DNA of 64,000 bases, taken from positions 32,259-96,258 of the forward strand of contig NZ_ATAY01000024.1 in the NCBI RefSeq assembly GCF_000421965.1, in the 5' to 3' direction. The position numbers were made by a program, and so were the translations under genes. The DNA comes from Ruminiclostridium papyrosolvens C7. GTDB lineage: Bacteria; Bacillota; Clostridia; Acetivibrionales; DSM-1351. How positions within the stretch are numbered: position 1 is the stretch's first letter; each line of letters begins with the position of its first letter. Shown in pieces: positions 29,234 to 39,179 of the stretch. The notes below the pieces were generated by a model that did no database searches, was not told where the DNA came from, and was given only the letters and a program-made list of their open reading frames with translations.

Positions 29234-29270
29234 AAAAAAATGTATGAATCAGTTTAAGCTATTCATACAT
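29234..29270 (-). terminator. terminator of the FtsK/SpoIIIE gene
   Basis: On the minus strand ATGTATGAAT and ATTCATACAT form a 10-bp stem with an 11-base loop, followed by seven T residues (29234-29240). It lies 42 bases past the stop. Confidence 0.9.
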
Positions 29271-29311
29271 TTTTAAATAAATATTATTTCGATATTAAAT
29301 TATATATAACA

Positions 29312-31819
29312 TTACTGGTTTGCTTTTTGCCTGTCATTCTGGTTCATTTGCATTTCCATCCACTGCTGTTTTGAGATTAACACCTGTCTGGGTTTGCTGC
29401 CCTCAAACCTGCCAACTATGTTTCGCGCTTCCATTTGGTCTATTATTCTTGCGGCTCTTGAATAACCAACTTTGAACTTCCTCTGAACGAGTGAAACTGA
29501 TGCCTGTCCTGCGTCAACAACCATTTCTATAGCCTGATTCAAAAGTTCATCGTTATCTCCCGGGTTATCATCTTTTCCCGTAGCCTGATCATTTATTTTT
29601 TCAATTATATCTTCATCATAAGAAGTATAACCCTGTGTCTTAATAAATTCTACTACTCTCTCAACCTCCGTATCAGATACAAATGATCCCTTTACTCTCA
29701 AAGGCTTTGGTTCTCCAACCGGATAGAACAACATATCTCCCTTTCCAAGAAGTTTTTCTGCTCCGCTCATATCAAGTATTGTCCTTGAGTCCACCTGTGA
29801 CGAAACGGCAAAAGAAATTCTTGAAGGAATATTTGCCTTTATAACACCGGTAATTACGTCTACAGAAGGCCTTTGTGTTGCAATTACCAAGTGCATTCCG
29901 GCTGCTCTTGCCATCTGTGCCAGACGGCATATAGCATCCTCAACATCATTAGGAGCAACCATCATAAGGTCCGCAAGTTCGTCTACTATAATTACAACAT
30001 GCGGCAATATGCCCTGCTCATTATTAGCCTTTAACATTGCATTGTATCCCTTTAAATCTCTTACACCCTTGTCGGCAAACAACTTGTACCTGTTTACCAT
30101 TTCCTGTACGGCCCAATTAAGCGCTCCGGCAGCCTTCTTAGGGTCTGTAACTACGGGTATCAGTAAATGTGGGATACCGTTATAAATTCCAAGCTCAACT
30201 ACTTTTGGGTCAACCATCAGAAGCTTAACCTCTTCTGGTGATGCCTTGAATAAAATGCTCATTATTAAACTATTGATACATACACTTTTACCTGAACCCG
30301 TAGCACCTGCAACCAACAAATGAGGCATTTTACCGATATCTGCAACAACCGTTTCCCCGGAAATGTCTTTTCCAACTGAAAAAGCAAGTTTTGAGGAATG
30401 ATTTGAAAATTCTCTTGATTCTATAATATCCTTTAAAAGAACAGCTGACATTTCCTTGTTTGGCACTTCTATGCCCACAGCGGCCTTCCCCGGAATCGGA
30501 GCTTCAATTCTTACACCTGCTGCTGCAAGGTTAAGGGCTATATCATCAGACAAATTTACAATCTTGCTAACCTTTACTCCGGGACTTGGCTGTATTTCAT
30601 ATCTGGTTACGGCAGGCCCACGGCTAATATTAATAACACGTGCATCAACCCCAAAGCTCTTTAATGTATCCTCTAACTTCTTTGCACCTTCAAGTGCAAC
30701 ATTCTTTAATTCCTTTACATTGAGATCGTCCTTATTTGAATCCAGTAAATCCGTTGAAGGATAATTATAAATCATAGGTTTCTGTATCTCTGTTTGAGGT
30801 ATAACAAGTTCATCCTGATTACTTTCATCAGCCGTAACCGTTTCTGTCTCTGATGGCTGACTTATTTGACCGTCTGTATTTTCATCAGGGATATTCTGAT
30901 TCTCCAAATCATCGAAAGAGTTGGTGTCAGGGCATAATCCTGTCTCTTTTATATCAGATATTACCAGTTCGTCGGCAACATCATTAAACCCGGTAAGGCT
31001 GACAGTGAATTCTTCCGTCTCTTCTTCAACAGCTTCAACCTCTGGCTCCTGATTTTCAGGCTCTTGTTCAAGCTTGTTAGCTGATTTTCCTCTGTTCTCA
31101 CGTTCTATTTTAAAGTTAATTATTTTTTGTTTTTTACTAGGTTTTTCCTCATTGACTTCTGTGTCATTTGCAGACTCTGCCTGAGCTTCCATTCTCTCCT
31201 GCTTCTTTATCTTTCTGTTTTCATTAGCTGATTTCATTTTATTGGAAAAGTATAGCGAAACATTTTTTAGGAAAGCCGCCATTGAAACATTGGTTAGCAA
31301 AATTACATCAATAATTGATATGGTTGTAAGAATTATGACAGTTCCCAATACCTGAAATGTCATCAAAAACGGCAGACTCAAAAGCCCTCCGAGTATACCT
31401 CCGCCAGACAATACTTTACCGTCTCCATAAAATTTCGAAATACTGTAAAATAAATTTCTGCCCGAAAATTCTTCATAATCAAACACCGATACCTGTATAA
31501 AAGCTGATAGTAATACCAAAAGAACGCCAAAATATATTACCCGGCGTCTGAAATTATGACTATCCATCTTAAAAATCATAGCCACACCGTATACTATGAG
31601 AACAACAGGAACCATGTATGCCGCCACACCAAGAAAGCCAAGCATAACATTTGTTATGCCTTTACCGAAAACACCCATGGACTTTGTAAATATAAAACTG
31701 AAAAAAGCCAGTATTCCGAAAGCAAATAAAATAAGGCCTAAAATCTCATTTTTATATTTTGAAAAACCACTTTCAACTCGTTTATATTTTTTCTTCTTCC
31801 TTACTTTTTTGACCTGCAA
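29312..31819 (-). CDS. ftsK: FtsK/SpoIIIE family DNA translocase
   Basis: The protein of about 835 residues moves chromosomal DNA at the division or sporulation septum. It has four N-terminal membrane segments (about 20-180) and a long acidic linker rich in Glu/Asp/Asn (about 200-360). The motor domain has Walker A ([16 protein letters not shown]) and Walker B ([13 protein letters not shown]), and the C-terminal gamma winged-helix domain ([24 protein letters not shown]) reads polar DNA sequences. The TTG at 31819 has GGGGTG upstream and is preferred over a GTG at 31834. Whether it acts as FtsK, SpoIIIE or both cannot be decided from one gene. Confidence 0.94.
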   Translation of the reverse strand: MQVKKVRKKKKYKRVESGFSKYKNEILGLILFAFGILAFFSFIFTKSMGVFGKGITNVMLGFLGVAAYMVPVVLIVYGVAMIFKMDSHNFRRRVIYFGVLLVLLSAFIQVSVFDYEEFSGRNLFYSISKFYGDGKVLSGGGILGGLLSLPFLMTFQVLGTVIILTTISIIDVILLTNVSMAAFLKNVSLYFSNKMKSANENRKIKKQERMEAQAESANDTEVNEEKPSKKQKIINFKIERENRGKSANKLEQEPENQEPEVEAVEEETEEFTVSLTGFNDVADELVISDIKETGLCPDTNSFDDLENQNIPDENTDGQISQPSETETVTADESNQDELVIPQTEIQKPMIYNYPSTDLLDSNKDDLNVKELKNVALEGAKKLEDTLKSFGVDARVINISRGPAVTRYEIQPSPGVKVSKIVNLSDDIALNLAAAGVRIEAPIPGKAAVGIEVPNKEMSAVLLKDIIESREFSNHSSKLAFSVGKDISGETVVADIGKMPHLLVAGATGSGKSVCINSLIMSILFKASPEEVKLLMVDPKVVELGIYNGIPHLLIPVVTDPKKAAGALNWAVQEMVNRYKLFADKGVRDLKGYNAMLKANNEQGILPHVVIIVDELADLMMVAPNDVEDAICRLAQMARAAGMHLVIATQRPSVDVITGVIKANIPSRISFAVSSQVDSRTILDMSGAEKLLGKGDMLFYPVGEPKPLRVKGSFVSDTEVERVVEFIKTQGYTSYDEDIIEKINDQATGKDDNPGDNDELLNQAIEMVVDAGQASVSLVQRKFKVGYSRAARIIDQMEARNIVGRFEGSKPRQVLISKQQWMEMQMNQNDRQKANQ

Positions 31820-31920
31820 AAAATAACACCCCACAGTTATTGTTAAGTCATAGATTCTAGTAGAAAATATGTTTGTAATTATATCATATTTTCTATGATT
31901 ATTCCATTAAAAAAAAACAC

Positions 31921-31966
31921 AAAAACCCTTGGAAACAAGTCTTTATTCTTTGTTTCTAAGGGTTTT
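31921..31966 (-). terminator. terminator of the yggS-divIVA cluster
   Basis: On the minus strand AAAACCCTTAGAAACAAAG pairs with CTTGTTTCCAAGGGTTTT, with one or two mismatches, around an 8-base loop. A T-rich run follows toward 31915. It lies 22 bases after divIVA. Confidence 0.88.
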
Positions 31967-31987
31967 AAAGTTTGAACCGTGTCTTAC

Positions 31988-32449
31988 TTACTCTTCATCA
32001 TCAGTATTAAATAATTGTTTTAACAATTCAAGCTGGGACAATAAAAGCGTTTCCGACTTGGTTTTGAAGAGGTGGAGCCTTTTCTTCATTTCTTCATATT
32101 CAAAACGAATCTTGATAACTTCCTGATTGGCATCATTGATAATCCTCTGAGCCTTTAATTCCGCCTCTTTGATAATATTTTCTGCCTTTTCATAGGAATT
32201 TTTCTTAATTTCTTCGCCGGTTTGCTGTGCTACTATTAATGTATTTTGAAGGGACTCCTCAATATTTTTATAATGTTGAATACCTTCATTTAATACTGAA
32301 ATCCTATCTTTAAGCTCTATATTTTCTTTTATGTAAAGCTCATAATCCTGTATTACACTGTCCAATACTTCGTTAACCTGATCCTCATTATATCCCATAA
32401 AATTTTTCTTAAATTTTATATTATCAAGATCATTCGGCGTATAATTCAT
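31988..32449 (-). CDS. divIVA: DivIVA family cell-division/polarity protein
   Basis: The 153-residue protein has the N-terminal DivIVA membrane-binding motif (YTPNDLDNIKFKKNFMGYNEDQVNEVLD) and a following coiled coil rich in Glu/Lys. It recognises curved membrane at septa and poles and recruits division and sporulation factors. Its coil is continuous to the acidic C-terminus (NTDDEE). It is the last gene of the ylm-type cluster, as in Bacillus, followed by a terminator. Confidence 0.93.
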   Translation of the reverse strand: MNYTPNDLDNIKFKKNFMGYNEDQVNEVLDSVIQDYELYIKENIELKDRISVLNEGIQHYKNIEESLQNTLIVAQQTGEEIKKNSYEKAENIIKEAELKAQRIINDANQEVIKIRFEYEEMKKRLHLFKTKSETLLLSQLELLKQLFNTDDEE

Positions 32450-32478
32450 AAATGGTCATCCTTTCTTGAGACATCATA

Positions 32479-33261
32479 TTATTCGAAACGTTTTATAACA
32501 ATGCTGATTCTGTCCTTTCTGGTGTTTCCCAAGACCTTTTCCAGAACAATTCTTCCCATTCCCCGTATTGATATTACATCTCCCTCATCCAATATTTTTG
32601 AAGGGCTTTGAACCGATTCCCAGTTTACGTTAACTCTTTGTGCTTTAAAATAGTCCATTACCTTGGTTCTGGACAAACCAAACCCACTGGATGCAACAGA
32701 ATCCACGCGAAGAGAAGCTACCGTGGTATTTATGCTCCGCTCCTTCTTTTGGGGAGGAGTAAATTCATATATATCACGCAATTCGCATTGCACTTTTACA
32801 TTACCAATTTTGTCCAAATTGTATAATATATATTCCGCTATTTTATCAATAACAAAAACATCTGCGAATGTTTCATTAACAAGTATATCTCCGATTTTTT
32901 CTCTCTTGATGCCCAATCCAAGTAATGACCCAAGATAATCCCTATGGGAAAGCTTATTCTCAATAACGGGTGTTATTCTCAATAAGCTTATGGGAGTGTT
33001 ATAAGGAATATCTTCCTCGATAAAATCACTGCTTATTACAGTTACAGCCCGTTCTGCTCCTTCGTACCCGCCTGTTAATTTATAGAAAACATCTTTAACC
33101 CTGTCCAAAACCTTTTTAGTAACAGAAGCTTCGTAAGGAGAAAGAAAATCCGAATATGCAAAAGAGGAATACTGGCACTGTTCAACCTTGTCCAACAAAC
33201 GTGAAACAAGCACCCTATCCTCTAGCTTTGAAACCATCTTTAATAATTCGTTTTTATCCAT
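32479..33261 (-). CDS. ylmH: YlmH family RNA-binding protein (S4 domain)
   Basis: This 260-residue protein belongs to the YlmH family: an N-terminal region (about 1-180) with AVTVISSDF and LGSLLGLGIKREKIGDI, and a C-terminal S4 RNA-binding domain (about 185-255, VNWESVQSPSKILDEGDVISIRG). Recent work on the Bacillus protein links it to rescue of stalled ribosomes; in this gene I see only the domain layout. It lies between yggT and divIVA. Confidence 0.92.
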   Translation of the reverse strand: MDKNELLKMVSKLEDRVLVSRLLDKVEQCQYSSFAYSDFLSPYEASVTKKVLDRVKDVFYKLTGGYEGAERAVTVISSDFIEEDIPYNTPISLLRITPVIENKLSHRDYLGSLLGLGIKREKIGDILVNETFADVFVIDKIAEYILYNLDKIGNVKVQCELRDIYEFTPPQKKERSINTTVASLRVDSVASSGFGLSRTKVMDYFKAQRVNVNWESVQSPSKILDEGDVISIRGMGRIVLEKVLGNTRKDRISIVIKRFE

Positions 33262-33267
33262 AAATTC

Positions 33268-33558
33268 CTAATATACAAACATTCTAAATATACTGAAAAC
33301 CACATTTCTAATTACTTCAATAAGCAGAAATGCAACGATTGGAGAAAAATCCATCATAGACAGCATGGAATTATTAAATATACTTGATCTGTTAAGCATA
33401 TTACGTATAGGTGAAAGTACCGGTTCGGTAATAGCATGAAGCAAATCTACAAATTTGTTATTCCTTGATATCGGAAACCATGAAATAACTGCTCTGGCCA
33501 CCAAAACCATTTCAAAGGCAAACAATACACCATTTATAGCTCTATAAACTGAATCCAT
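33268..33558 (-). CDS. yggT: YggT family membrane protein
   Basis: The 96-residue protein has two membrane segments (about 8-28 and 65-90) with the family motif between them (RAVISWFPISRNNKFVDLLHAITEPVLSPIR). YggT/YlmG proteins assist membrane and division organisation. It has GGAGGAG ahead of the ATG and lies six bases before ylmH. Confidence 0.93.
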   Translation of the reverse strand: MDSVYRAINGVLFAFEMVLVARAVISWFPISRNNKFVDLLHAITEPVLSPIRNMLNRSSIFNNSMLSMMDFSPIVAFLLIEVIRNVVFSIFRMFVY

Positions 33559-33589
33559 TTAAATTACTCCTCCAATGTAAGAGACAAAA

Positions 33590-34060
33590 CTATTTAGCCC
33601 AGGGAAAAACGGTTTTGTTTCTTAGTTCATCCTTTAAATCGCCACTAACATCTACATTATTGGGAGCTATAACAAAAATATCACAGGAAACTTTTTGAAT
33701 ACTTCCGTCAAGTGCATATACTGAGCCGCTTAGAAAATCAATTATTCTCTGAGCATCCTGCTTTTCAATGCCTTCAAGATTTATAACTACAGGTTTTTTG
33801 TTCTTTAAGTGATCGCAAATATCTTGTGCATCATCAAAAGTATTCGGTTGTGATACAATCATTTTAAACTGATTACCGGTATGAATATTTACAACCTTAC
33901 CTGACTGCTGCTTTTTTGAGCTATTAAAGAAGTGTGTCTGTATAGGTTCTTCTTTTACTTCTTCCTTTGTACTCAATTCCTGCTCGTCAAATTCATCTTC
34001 ATCCTCATCAACAGCTTCCCAGCCTACAAAATTAAACACCTTGTTAAGAAGTTTTGACAT
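33590..34060 (-). CDS. sepF: SepF cell-division protein
   Basis: The 156-residue protein starts with an amphipathic membrane-binding helix (MSKLLNKVFNFVGW). An acidic linker (DEDEDEFDEQE) follows, and then the SepF core (about 70-156) with VINLEGIEKQDAQRIIDFLSG. It links FtsZ filaments to the membrane. I placed the start at the ATG at 34060 with GGGGGT upstream, rather than a TTG two codons earlier. Confidence 0.94.
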   Translation of the reverse strand: MSKLLNKVFNFVGWEAVDEDEDEFDEQELSTKEEVKEEPIQTHFFNSSKKQQSGKVVNIHTGNQFKMIVSQPNTFDDAQDICDHLKNKKPVVINLEGIEKQDAQRIIDFLSGSVYALDGSIQKVSCDIFVIAPNNVDVSGDLKDELRNKTVFPWAK

Positions 34061-34117
34061 TTCCAAATACCCCCTGAGTCTTTAGTAAATATATTTTTTG
34101 TCTATTGTTCATTTTTA

Positions 34118-34825
34118 CTACTTTTGAGGATAATTCCGCTTTCCAAAAATACCTGTTCCGATTCTGACAATATTTGCACCTTCTTCAATAGCAACCTCAA
34201 AATCGTTGCTCATACCCATGGAAAGATAATCCATACTAACATTATCTATTCTTTTATTCTTTATGTCAATAAAAATGTCGTAAAGATTCTTAAATATAGG
34301 TCTTATTTCCTGTGTATTATTCGCAAATGGGGCTATAGTCATCATTCCCCTTAAAGATAAATTCTCTAATCGGGAAATATACTCCACATGTGCATTTATT
34401 TCTTCGGGTCTTATTCCGAACTTTGTTTCTTCACCTGAAACGTTTACCTGTAATAGTACGTTCATTTTTTTGCCTGCTTTACCTGCTCGGTTGTCAATCT
34501 CCTTTGCCAGTTCAAAGCTGTCTACGGAATGTATCATATGAACTTTATCAATGATATATTTCACTTTATTTGTTTGCAAATGCCCAATTAAATGCCATTT
34601 TATTGATTCATCAAACTTATCGTACTTTTCTAAGAGCTCCTGTACCCTGTTTTCACCGAAGTCCGGGACTCCGTATTCACTAACATTTCTTATTCTATCA
34701 ACCTCAACAGTTTTAGTAACTGCAATAAGCTTTATGTCTTCTGCTTTTCTTCCGCTTTTTTCTGCGGCGGCTTTTATTCTGGAATATACGTCGTCCAGAT
34801 TTTGCTTTATAGTTTCATCAATCAA
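34118..34825 (-). CDS. yggS: YggS family PLP-binding protein
   Basis: The 235-residue protein is a single-domain PLP barrel that buffers pyridoxal phosphate and influences amino-acid balance. LIAVTKTVEVDRI carries the PLP lysine; FGENRVQELLEKY, WHLIGHLQTNKVK and MGMSNDFEVAIEEGANIVRIGTGIFG are family signatures. It starts with TTG, with GGAGGG eight bases upstream, and overlaps the end of the HlyD-like gene by eight bases. Confidence 0.94.
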   Translation of the reverse strand: MIDETIKQNLDDVYSRIKAAAEKSGRKAEDIKLIAVTKTVEVDRIRNVSEYGVPDFGENRVQELLEKYDKFDESIKWHLIGHLQTNKVKYIIDKVHMIHSVDSFELAKEIDNRAGKAGKKMNVLLQVNVSGEETKFGIRPEEINAHVEYISRLENLSLRGMMTIAPFANNTQEIRPIFKNLYDIFIDIKNKRIDNVSMDYLSMGMSNDFEVAIEEGANIVRIGTGIFGKRNYPQK

Positions 34826-36071
34826 TTATCTGTCCCTCCTGTATGTTTTTGGGATTTAGAATGTATGTGTTATAAAGTGCTACTGATGACTCTCCATTGG
34901 GATTATCAATTATTGCTGCATCGTCATTCATCCCTACTATTTTTACCTCTTTAAAGGTAGCTGTATTCCCCTTTAATATACATATTTTGGCAGTCTGATT
35001 GTTAATGTTAATATTTTGCAGACAGCTGCGAGGAACCTTCAAACCACTATAGCTGGATAATACTACATCAACATTTATCCTGCGCATACCTATAGTTTCA
35101 TCTAAACCGGTATCATATTTAAACGAAATGATTTTTTTTCCGTTAATTACATCCGAGCTGTAATTTATGACTGCATCCATGCTGTAGCCTATATCATTAA
35201 TTCTGAGGGTTACGAGCTTATCTTCTTTCAGATCCTTTGCTGTTTTTTGGTCTACTACAGTAACCATGTAATTATCCAGATCTTTTACTAACTTCGCAAT
35301 AGGCTCTCCTTTTTTTACATCAACAACATTAAAGTCCCTGTTTGTATTTTTAACGGTAATATTTTCTAAGTCCTGAGGTGTAGCCTTTTTTATAAAACCC
35401 GGAGTCAGCAATGATTCATAACCATCTATCGCAAAGGATATCAATCCCGCAGAACCGGCCCTTACCTCCTTGACATTATTGTTTAATCTACTTTCAATTT
35501 CAGCTTTTTCACTGATTAACATGTTTATATATTTGGCAGATTTACTGTTGTCGCCAAATATATCGGATTTTCTGTAAACAACGCTGTCAATATCAGACAT
35601 GGTATCGTAGCTTTCAACCAGGCTTCCTCTTAATGACTGCTGCCCCAAATTTTTCACCTTTTCAATTATTTCGGAGTCAAGTTTTATTATGTCGCCGGAG
35701 AAAACTCCCAAATTCTCTTTTTGAGCTTTTTGCGCACTGCTAATTTGCATTTCCTTTTTTTTAAGTTCTTCGTAAGTTGAAACGGGTACATTTTTAACTA
35801 TAGTAGCGATTCTGTAAAAGGCAGGAACCTTTTCACCCTCAACCGCATCCATAACACAATTACCGTCATCCGGAGAATCTATAACCTTTTCATTTCTTAT
35901 CAAGATACCATCAACATTTTGAATTACTTCTATTTTACCGTTCTTCAATATATCTTTTTCAATAGTATTGCCAAATGTTATGTAAAGCAATGATGGCAGA
36001 TATATCAGTAGAAAGATTCCCATAATCAGTGTGCCTATTTTAATGCCCTTGATTTTGAATACATTCCCCAT
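34818..36071 (-). CDS. HlyD-like membrane protein
   Basis: The 417-residue protein has one N-terminal membrane helix (about 12-32). A long extracellular part follows with coiled-coil segments (about 105-205) and a C-terminal beta-rich domain (GLKVPRSCLQNININNQTAKICILKG), the arrangement of HlyD-type adaptors. In exporters these bridge the membrane pump and the cell exterior. No pump gene adjoins it. It stands upstream of the division genes yggS-sepF-yggT, overlapping yggS, so a cell-envelope role coupled to division is possible but is inference. Confidence 0.8.
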   Translation of the reverse strand: MGNVFKIKGIKIGTLIMGIFLLIYLPSLLYITFGNTIEKDILKNGKIEVIQNVDGILIRNEKVIDSPDDGNCVMDAVEGEKVPAFYRIATIVKNVPVSTYEELKKKEMQISSAQKAQKENLGVFSGDIIKLDSEIIEKVKNLGQQSLRGSLVESYDTMSDIDSVVYRKSDIFGDNSKSAKYINMLISEKAEIESRLNNNVKEVRAGSAGLISFAIDGYESLLTPGFIKKATPQDLENITVKNTNRDFNVVDVKKGEPIAKLVKDLDNYMVTVVDQKTAKDLKEDKLVTLRINDIGYSMDAVINYSSDVINGKKIISFKYDTGLDETIGMRRINVDVVLSSYSGLKVPRSCLQNININNQTAKICILKGNTATFKEVKIVGMNDDAAIIDNPNGESSVALYNTYILNPKNIQEGQIID

Positions 36072-36121
36072 TTGTGTCCCTCCACCTATTACCTTTTCTT
36101 TTGTGTTGTTTTATCCTGCTT

Positions 36122-37408
36122 TTACTTTAACATCCCCTGAGCGAACAATTTCTGCAAAGCAATAATATTCCCCAGCTTAACATGTTCATATACAAGACCG
36201 CCCTGCATATATGCCACATAAGGTTTTTTAATAGGTGCATCAGCACTGAGTTCAATGGATGACCCCTGTACAAATGCTCCGGCTGCCATTATAACCGGTG
36301 AATCATATCCCGGCATGTCCCATGGCTGTGGTGTAACATAAGAATCTACAGGCGACCCTTTCTGTATCCCTTGACAAAATGCAATAAGGCTTTCTTTATT
36401 ATTAAATTTTACTGATTGTATTATATCACTTCTGTGTGACTTTACAGAAGGCATTGTCTCAAATCCCGCCCGTTCCATAAGTGCAGCACAAAATACAGCA
36501 CCCTTGAGGCTTTCTGCCACCACATGAGGTGCCATAAATAAGCCTTGGAACATAAGCCTGTTGTTTCCCAGAGAAGCTCCAACCTCTTTGCCAAGACCAG
36601 GAGATGTAAGTCTGTATGCTGCCTGCTCTACCAAGTTCTTATTCCCAGCTATATAACCGCCGGTCAGTGCCAGTCCGCCACCGGGGTTCTTTATAAGCGA
36701 ACCTGCTATTATATCCGCTCCCACCTGTGTAGGCTCTAAAACCTCAACAAACTCCCCGTAACAGTTATCAACCATTACAATTATGTTACTGTTAACTTCT
36801 TTAACTGCTGTTATTACATTTTCTATATCCTGAATGGACAGTGCATCTCTCCATGAATAACCTCTTGAGCGCTGAATCATTGCCATTTTAGTTTTTTCTG
36901 ACACCGTTACTTTTATTTTTTCCAGATCAGGTTTACCATCCTTCAAATCCACCTGTCTGTATGTTACCCCGAACTCCTTGAGAGAACCGCAGTTTTCTCC
37001 TCTTATTCCGATTACTTCTTCCAGAGTGTCATAGGGTTTACCTGTAACCGCTACCAGCTCGTCCCCGGGTCTGAGATTTCCAAAAAGGCAAAGTGCAAGT
37101 GCCTGGGTACCTGAAACAATCTGATGGCGTACAAGAGCGTCCTCAGTTTGAAATATATTTGCATAAACACTGTCCAGAACCTCTCTTCCCCTGTCGTCAT
37201 AGCCATAGCCGGTTGTTCCGTTGAAATGTGAATCGCTTAGTTTATTTTCCTGCATTGCCTTTATTACTTTTAGCTGGTTCAGCTGCTTCGTGCCGTCGAT
37301 TCGTGCAAATACCTCTTGTGCATCTTTTTCAGCTTGTTCAGCCAATTCAATAATCTTATCATCTATTTCAAACTTGTGTTTTAAAAATTCTCTTGTTTGT
37401 AAATCCAT
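36122..37408 (-). CDS. YnbB-type PLP-dependent enzyme (methionine gamma-lyase/aluminium-resistance family)
   Basis: The 428-residue protein is a fold-type I PLP enzyme. It has NGTTGYGYDDRGREVLD near the N-terminus, QIVSGTQALALCLFGNLRPGDELV for cofactor binding, VDNCYGEFVE with the Asp, and SLIKNPGGGLA with the PLP lysine. It is often labelled methionine gamma-lyase family or aluminium resistance protein; the true substrate is unknown. In Bacillus, ynbB lies beside glnR. Here it precedes the HlyD-like gene by 50 bases and shares its transcript. Confidence 0.88.
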   Translation of the reverse strand: MDLQTREFLKHKFEIDDKIIELAEQAEKDAQEVFARIDGTKQLNQLKVIKAMQENKLSDSHFNGTTGYGYDDRGREVLDSVYANIFQTEDALVRHQIVSGTQALALCLFGNLRPGDELVAVTGKPYDTLEEVIGIRGENCGSLKEFGVTYRQVDLKDGKPDLEKIKVTVSEKTKMAMIQRSRGYSWRDALSIQDIENVITAVKEVNSNIIVMVDNCYGEFVEVLEPTQVGADIIAGSLIKNPGGGLALTGGYIAGNKNLVEQAAYRLTSPGLGKEVGASLGNNRLMFQGLFMAPHVVAESLKGAVFCAALMERAGFETMPSVKSHRSDIIQSVKFNNKESLIAFCQGIQKGSPVDSYVTPQPWDMPGYDSPVIMAAGAFVQGSSIELSADAPIKKPYVAYMQGGLVYEHVKLGNIIALQKLFAQGMLK

Positions 37409-37444
37409 TGGTAAAATTCCTCTTTCGTAGTTTATATATACATG

Positions 37445-37473
37445 ATTTTATCTACTTTGTTTTGGTTTATCAA
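37445..37473 (-). promoter_or_regulatory. promoter of the ynbB-to-divIVA transcript
   Basis: On the minus strand TTGATA (37468-37473) and TAAAAT (37445-37450) are 17 bases apart, about 36 bases before the start codon. The first gap downstream that could hold another promoter is only 50 bases, so this may drive the whole run to divIVA. Confidence 0.65.
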
Positions 37474-37489
37474 GTTAATTATAAAACTT

Positions 37490-37519
37490 TTGCGTATCAA
37501 ATTCCATTTATAGTACAAT
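37490..37519 (+). promoter_or_regulatory. promoter of the RluA-family gene
   Basis: TTGCGT (37490-37495) and TACAAT (37514-37519) are 18 bases apart, facing away from the ynbB promoter in the same 170-base gap. The leader is about 53 bases. Confidence 0.55.
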
Positions 37520-37578
37520 ATATCAAGCAGCATATACTATATACATTTAATGTTGCCATTACCGTCAGGAGGATTTTA

Positions 37579-38478
37579 ATGTTATTAGAGAGGATAGTCA
37601 GTAAGAATGAAGCCGGAAAAACTCTGAAATATGTTTTGAAAAACGGGCTTCAGCTTTCTGAAAGACTTATAAAAAAGCTTAAATTGCAGCAGAAGATTTA
37701 TGTAAACGAACATCCTGAAAGAGTTAACTATGTTGTAAAGGCGGAGGACAGGCTCAAGGTAATACTTGATCTTGAGGAAGAATGTGAGAATATAGAGCCT
37801 CAGGACATACCTCTTGATATTATATATGAAGATGAATGTATGCTGGTTCTCAACAAGCAGCCCGGTATTGTAGTCCATCCTACCAGTTACCATCCCGATA
37901 ATACCATCGCCAACGGTATAGTTTATTATCTGAAACAGAAAGGTGTTACCAAAAAAGTACGCCCGGTCAGCCGACTTGACAGAGAAACTTCGGGTATAAT
38001 CATTTTTGCAAAAAACCAGTTTACTCAGGAAATACTCATCCAGCAAATGCATGCCAATTTGTTTAAAAAAGAATATTTGGGTGTTGTACAGGGTATACCT
38101 GAAAAGGGTGAAGGTACTATAAACCTACCCATAGCCAGAAAGCCGGGCAGTATTATGCTAAGGCACATTTCAGAGGACGGAGCACCCTCAATAACACATT
38201 ATAAGGTTCTGAAGAGTTTTCCTTTACATAATTCAGCCTTGCTGGGTTTTAAGCTTGAGACAGGACGTACACACCAGATAAGAGTTCATTGTCAGGCAAT
38301 GGGTTTTCCTATCTATGGTGACACTTTGTATTCGGAAAATACAAATTTATTCATTTCCCGGCAAGCCCTTCATTCCTATAGAACCGAGATACTTCATCCT
38401 GTTACCCGAAAAGAAGTTATATTCACGGCTGACCTTCCTTCCGATATAGCCGGACTACTGGAAATACTAAGCCAATAA
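37579..38478 (+). CDS. RluA-family pseudouridine synthase
   Basis: The 299-residue protein has an S4-like N-terminus and the catalytic motif VSRLDRETSGIIIFAKN with its Asp, then KLETGRTHQIRVHC. It is a second member of this family in the window, distinct from the one at 17296. The start is the ATG at 37579, with AGGAGGAT six bases upstream; the frame is open further upstream but without a signal. The RNA target is not readable from sequence. Confidence 0.92.
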   Translation: MLLERIVSKNEAGKTLKYVLKNGLQLSERLIKKLKLQQKIYVNEHPERVNYVVKAEDRLKVILDLEEECENIEPQDIPLDIIYEDECMLVLNKQPGIVVHPTSYHPDNTIANGIVYYLKQKGVTKKVRPVSRLDRETSGIIIFAKNQFTQEILIQQMHANLFKKEYLGVVQGIPEKGEGTINLPIARKPGSIMLRHISEDGAPSITHYKVLKSFPLHNSALLGFKLETGRTHQIRVHCQAMGFPIYGDTLYSENTNLFISRQALHSYRTEILHPVTRKEVIFTADLPSDIAGLLEILSQ

Positions 38479-38489
38479 TATGTAAATAT

Positions 38490-38518
38490 TTTACACAAAT
38501 AATGTCTTATGGTACTAT
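38490..38518 (+). promoter_or_regulatory. promoter of the MerR-like gene
   Basis: TTTACA (38490-38495) and TACTAT (38513-38518) have 17-base spacing. A second weaker pair (TTGCAT and TATAGT) overlaps downstream. Either would give a leader of about 25-45 bases. Confidence 0.5.
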
Positions 38519-38570
38519 CAAATTGCATTGTACATATTTATAGATATAGTTACAGGGGGTAGATGGTTCC

Positions 38571-39161
38571 ATGGAAGTACTCAAAGAAAGATATTCTATA
38601 ACAGAGCTAAGCACATCTTTGAATATAACAGATCATGCTTTAAGATTTTATGAAAAGGAATTTGGGTTAAATATCCCCAAGGACAACAGAGGTAGGCGCT
38701 ATTATACTACTGACCTTGCAAATTTAATGTATCAGATTAAATCAATGCGAGATCAAGGTCTTGAGCTAAAAGCTATACGAAAAATTCTTGAAGACGAAAA
38801 TATTATTAAGCCAAAAGACATCAGTGTTCCCATTTCGACAGAACAGCTTCCTGCCGTAGTTTCAAAGAGATTGGAAGAACTGAGCAGTGCTGAACTGTCT
38901 ATGATACTGGAAACCTTAAACGGTATTAAAGAGCAGCTTTTTAATAATGTTGCCGCGGAATTTGTAAGTACTCGAGAACATATTTCAAAAGAAATTCACA
39001 GCTCCAAGCTAGAACTTGGAGCTTGCGTTGAAAATAGTTCCCGAAAACTGGAAGTCAAAATGGACAAGCATTTTCAGGAGGTAGACAGGTATATTACCAA
39101 TTGGAGAGAACGGAAAAACACAACTCTCGCAGGCAAACTGAAAAAACTCATCGGAAAATAG
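38571..39161 (+). CDS. MerR-like DNA-binding protein with coiled coil
   Basis: The 196-residue protein has an N-terminal MerR-type winged helix (ITELSTSLNITDHALRFYEKEFGLNIP, RGRRYYTTDLANLMYQIKSMRDQGLELKAI). A helical region follows (about 95-170), then a basic C-terminus (WRERKNTTLAGKLKKLIGK). It has no effector-domain motif or cysteines for metal. The layout recalls RacA, the Bacillus chromosome-anchoring protein, though similarity beyond the DNA-binding domain is not evident. GGGGGTAGATGG lies ahead of the ATG. Confidence 0.8.
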   Translation: MEVLKERYSITELSTSLNITDHALRFYEKEFGLNIPKDNRGRRYYTTDLANLMYQIKSMRDQGLELKAIRKILEDENIIKPKDISVPISTEQLPAVVSKRLEELSSAELSMILETLNGIKEQLFNNVAAEFVSTREHISKEIHSSKLELGACVENSSRKLEVKMDKHFQEVDRYITNWRERKNTTLAGKLKKLIGK

Positions 39162-39179
39162 GTAATCCTCTTTCAACCT

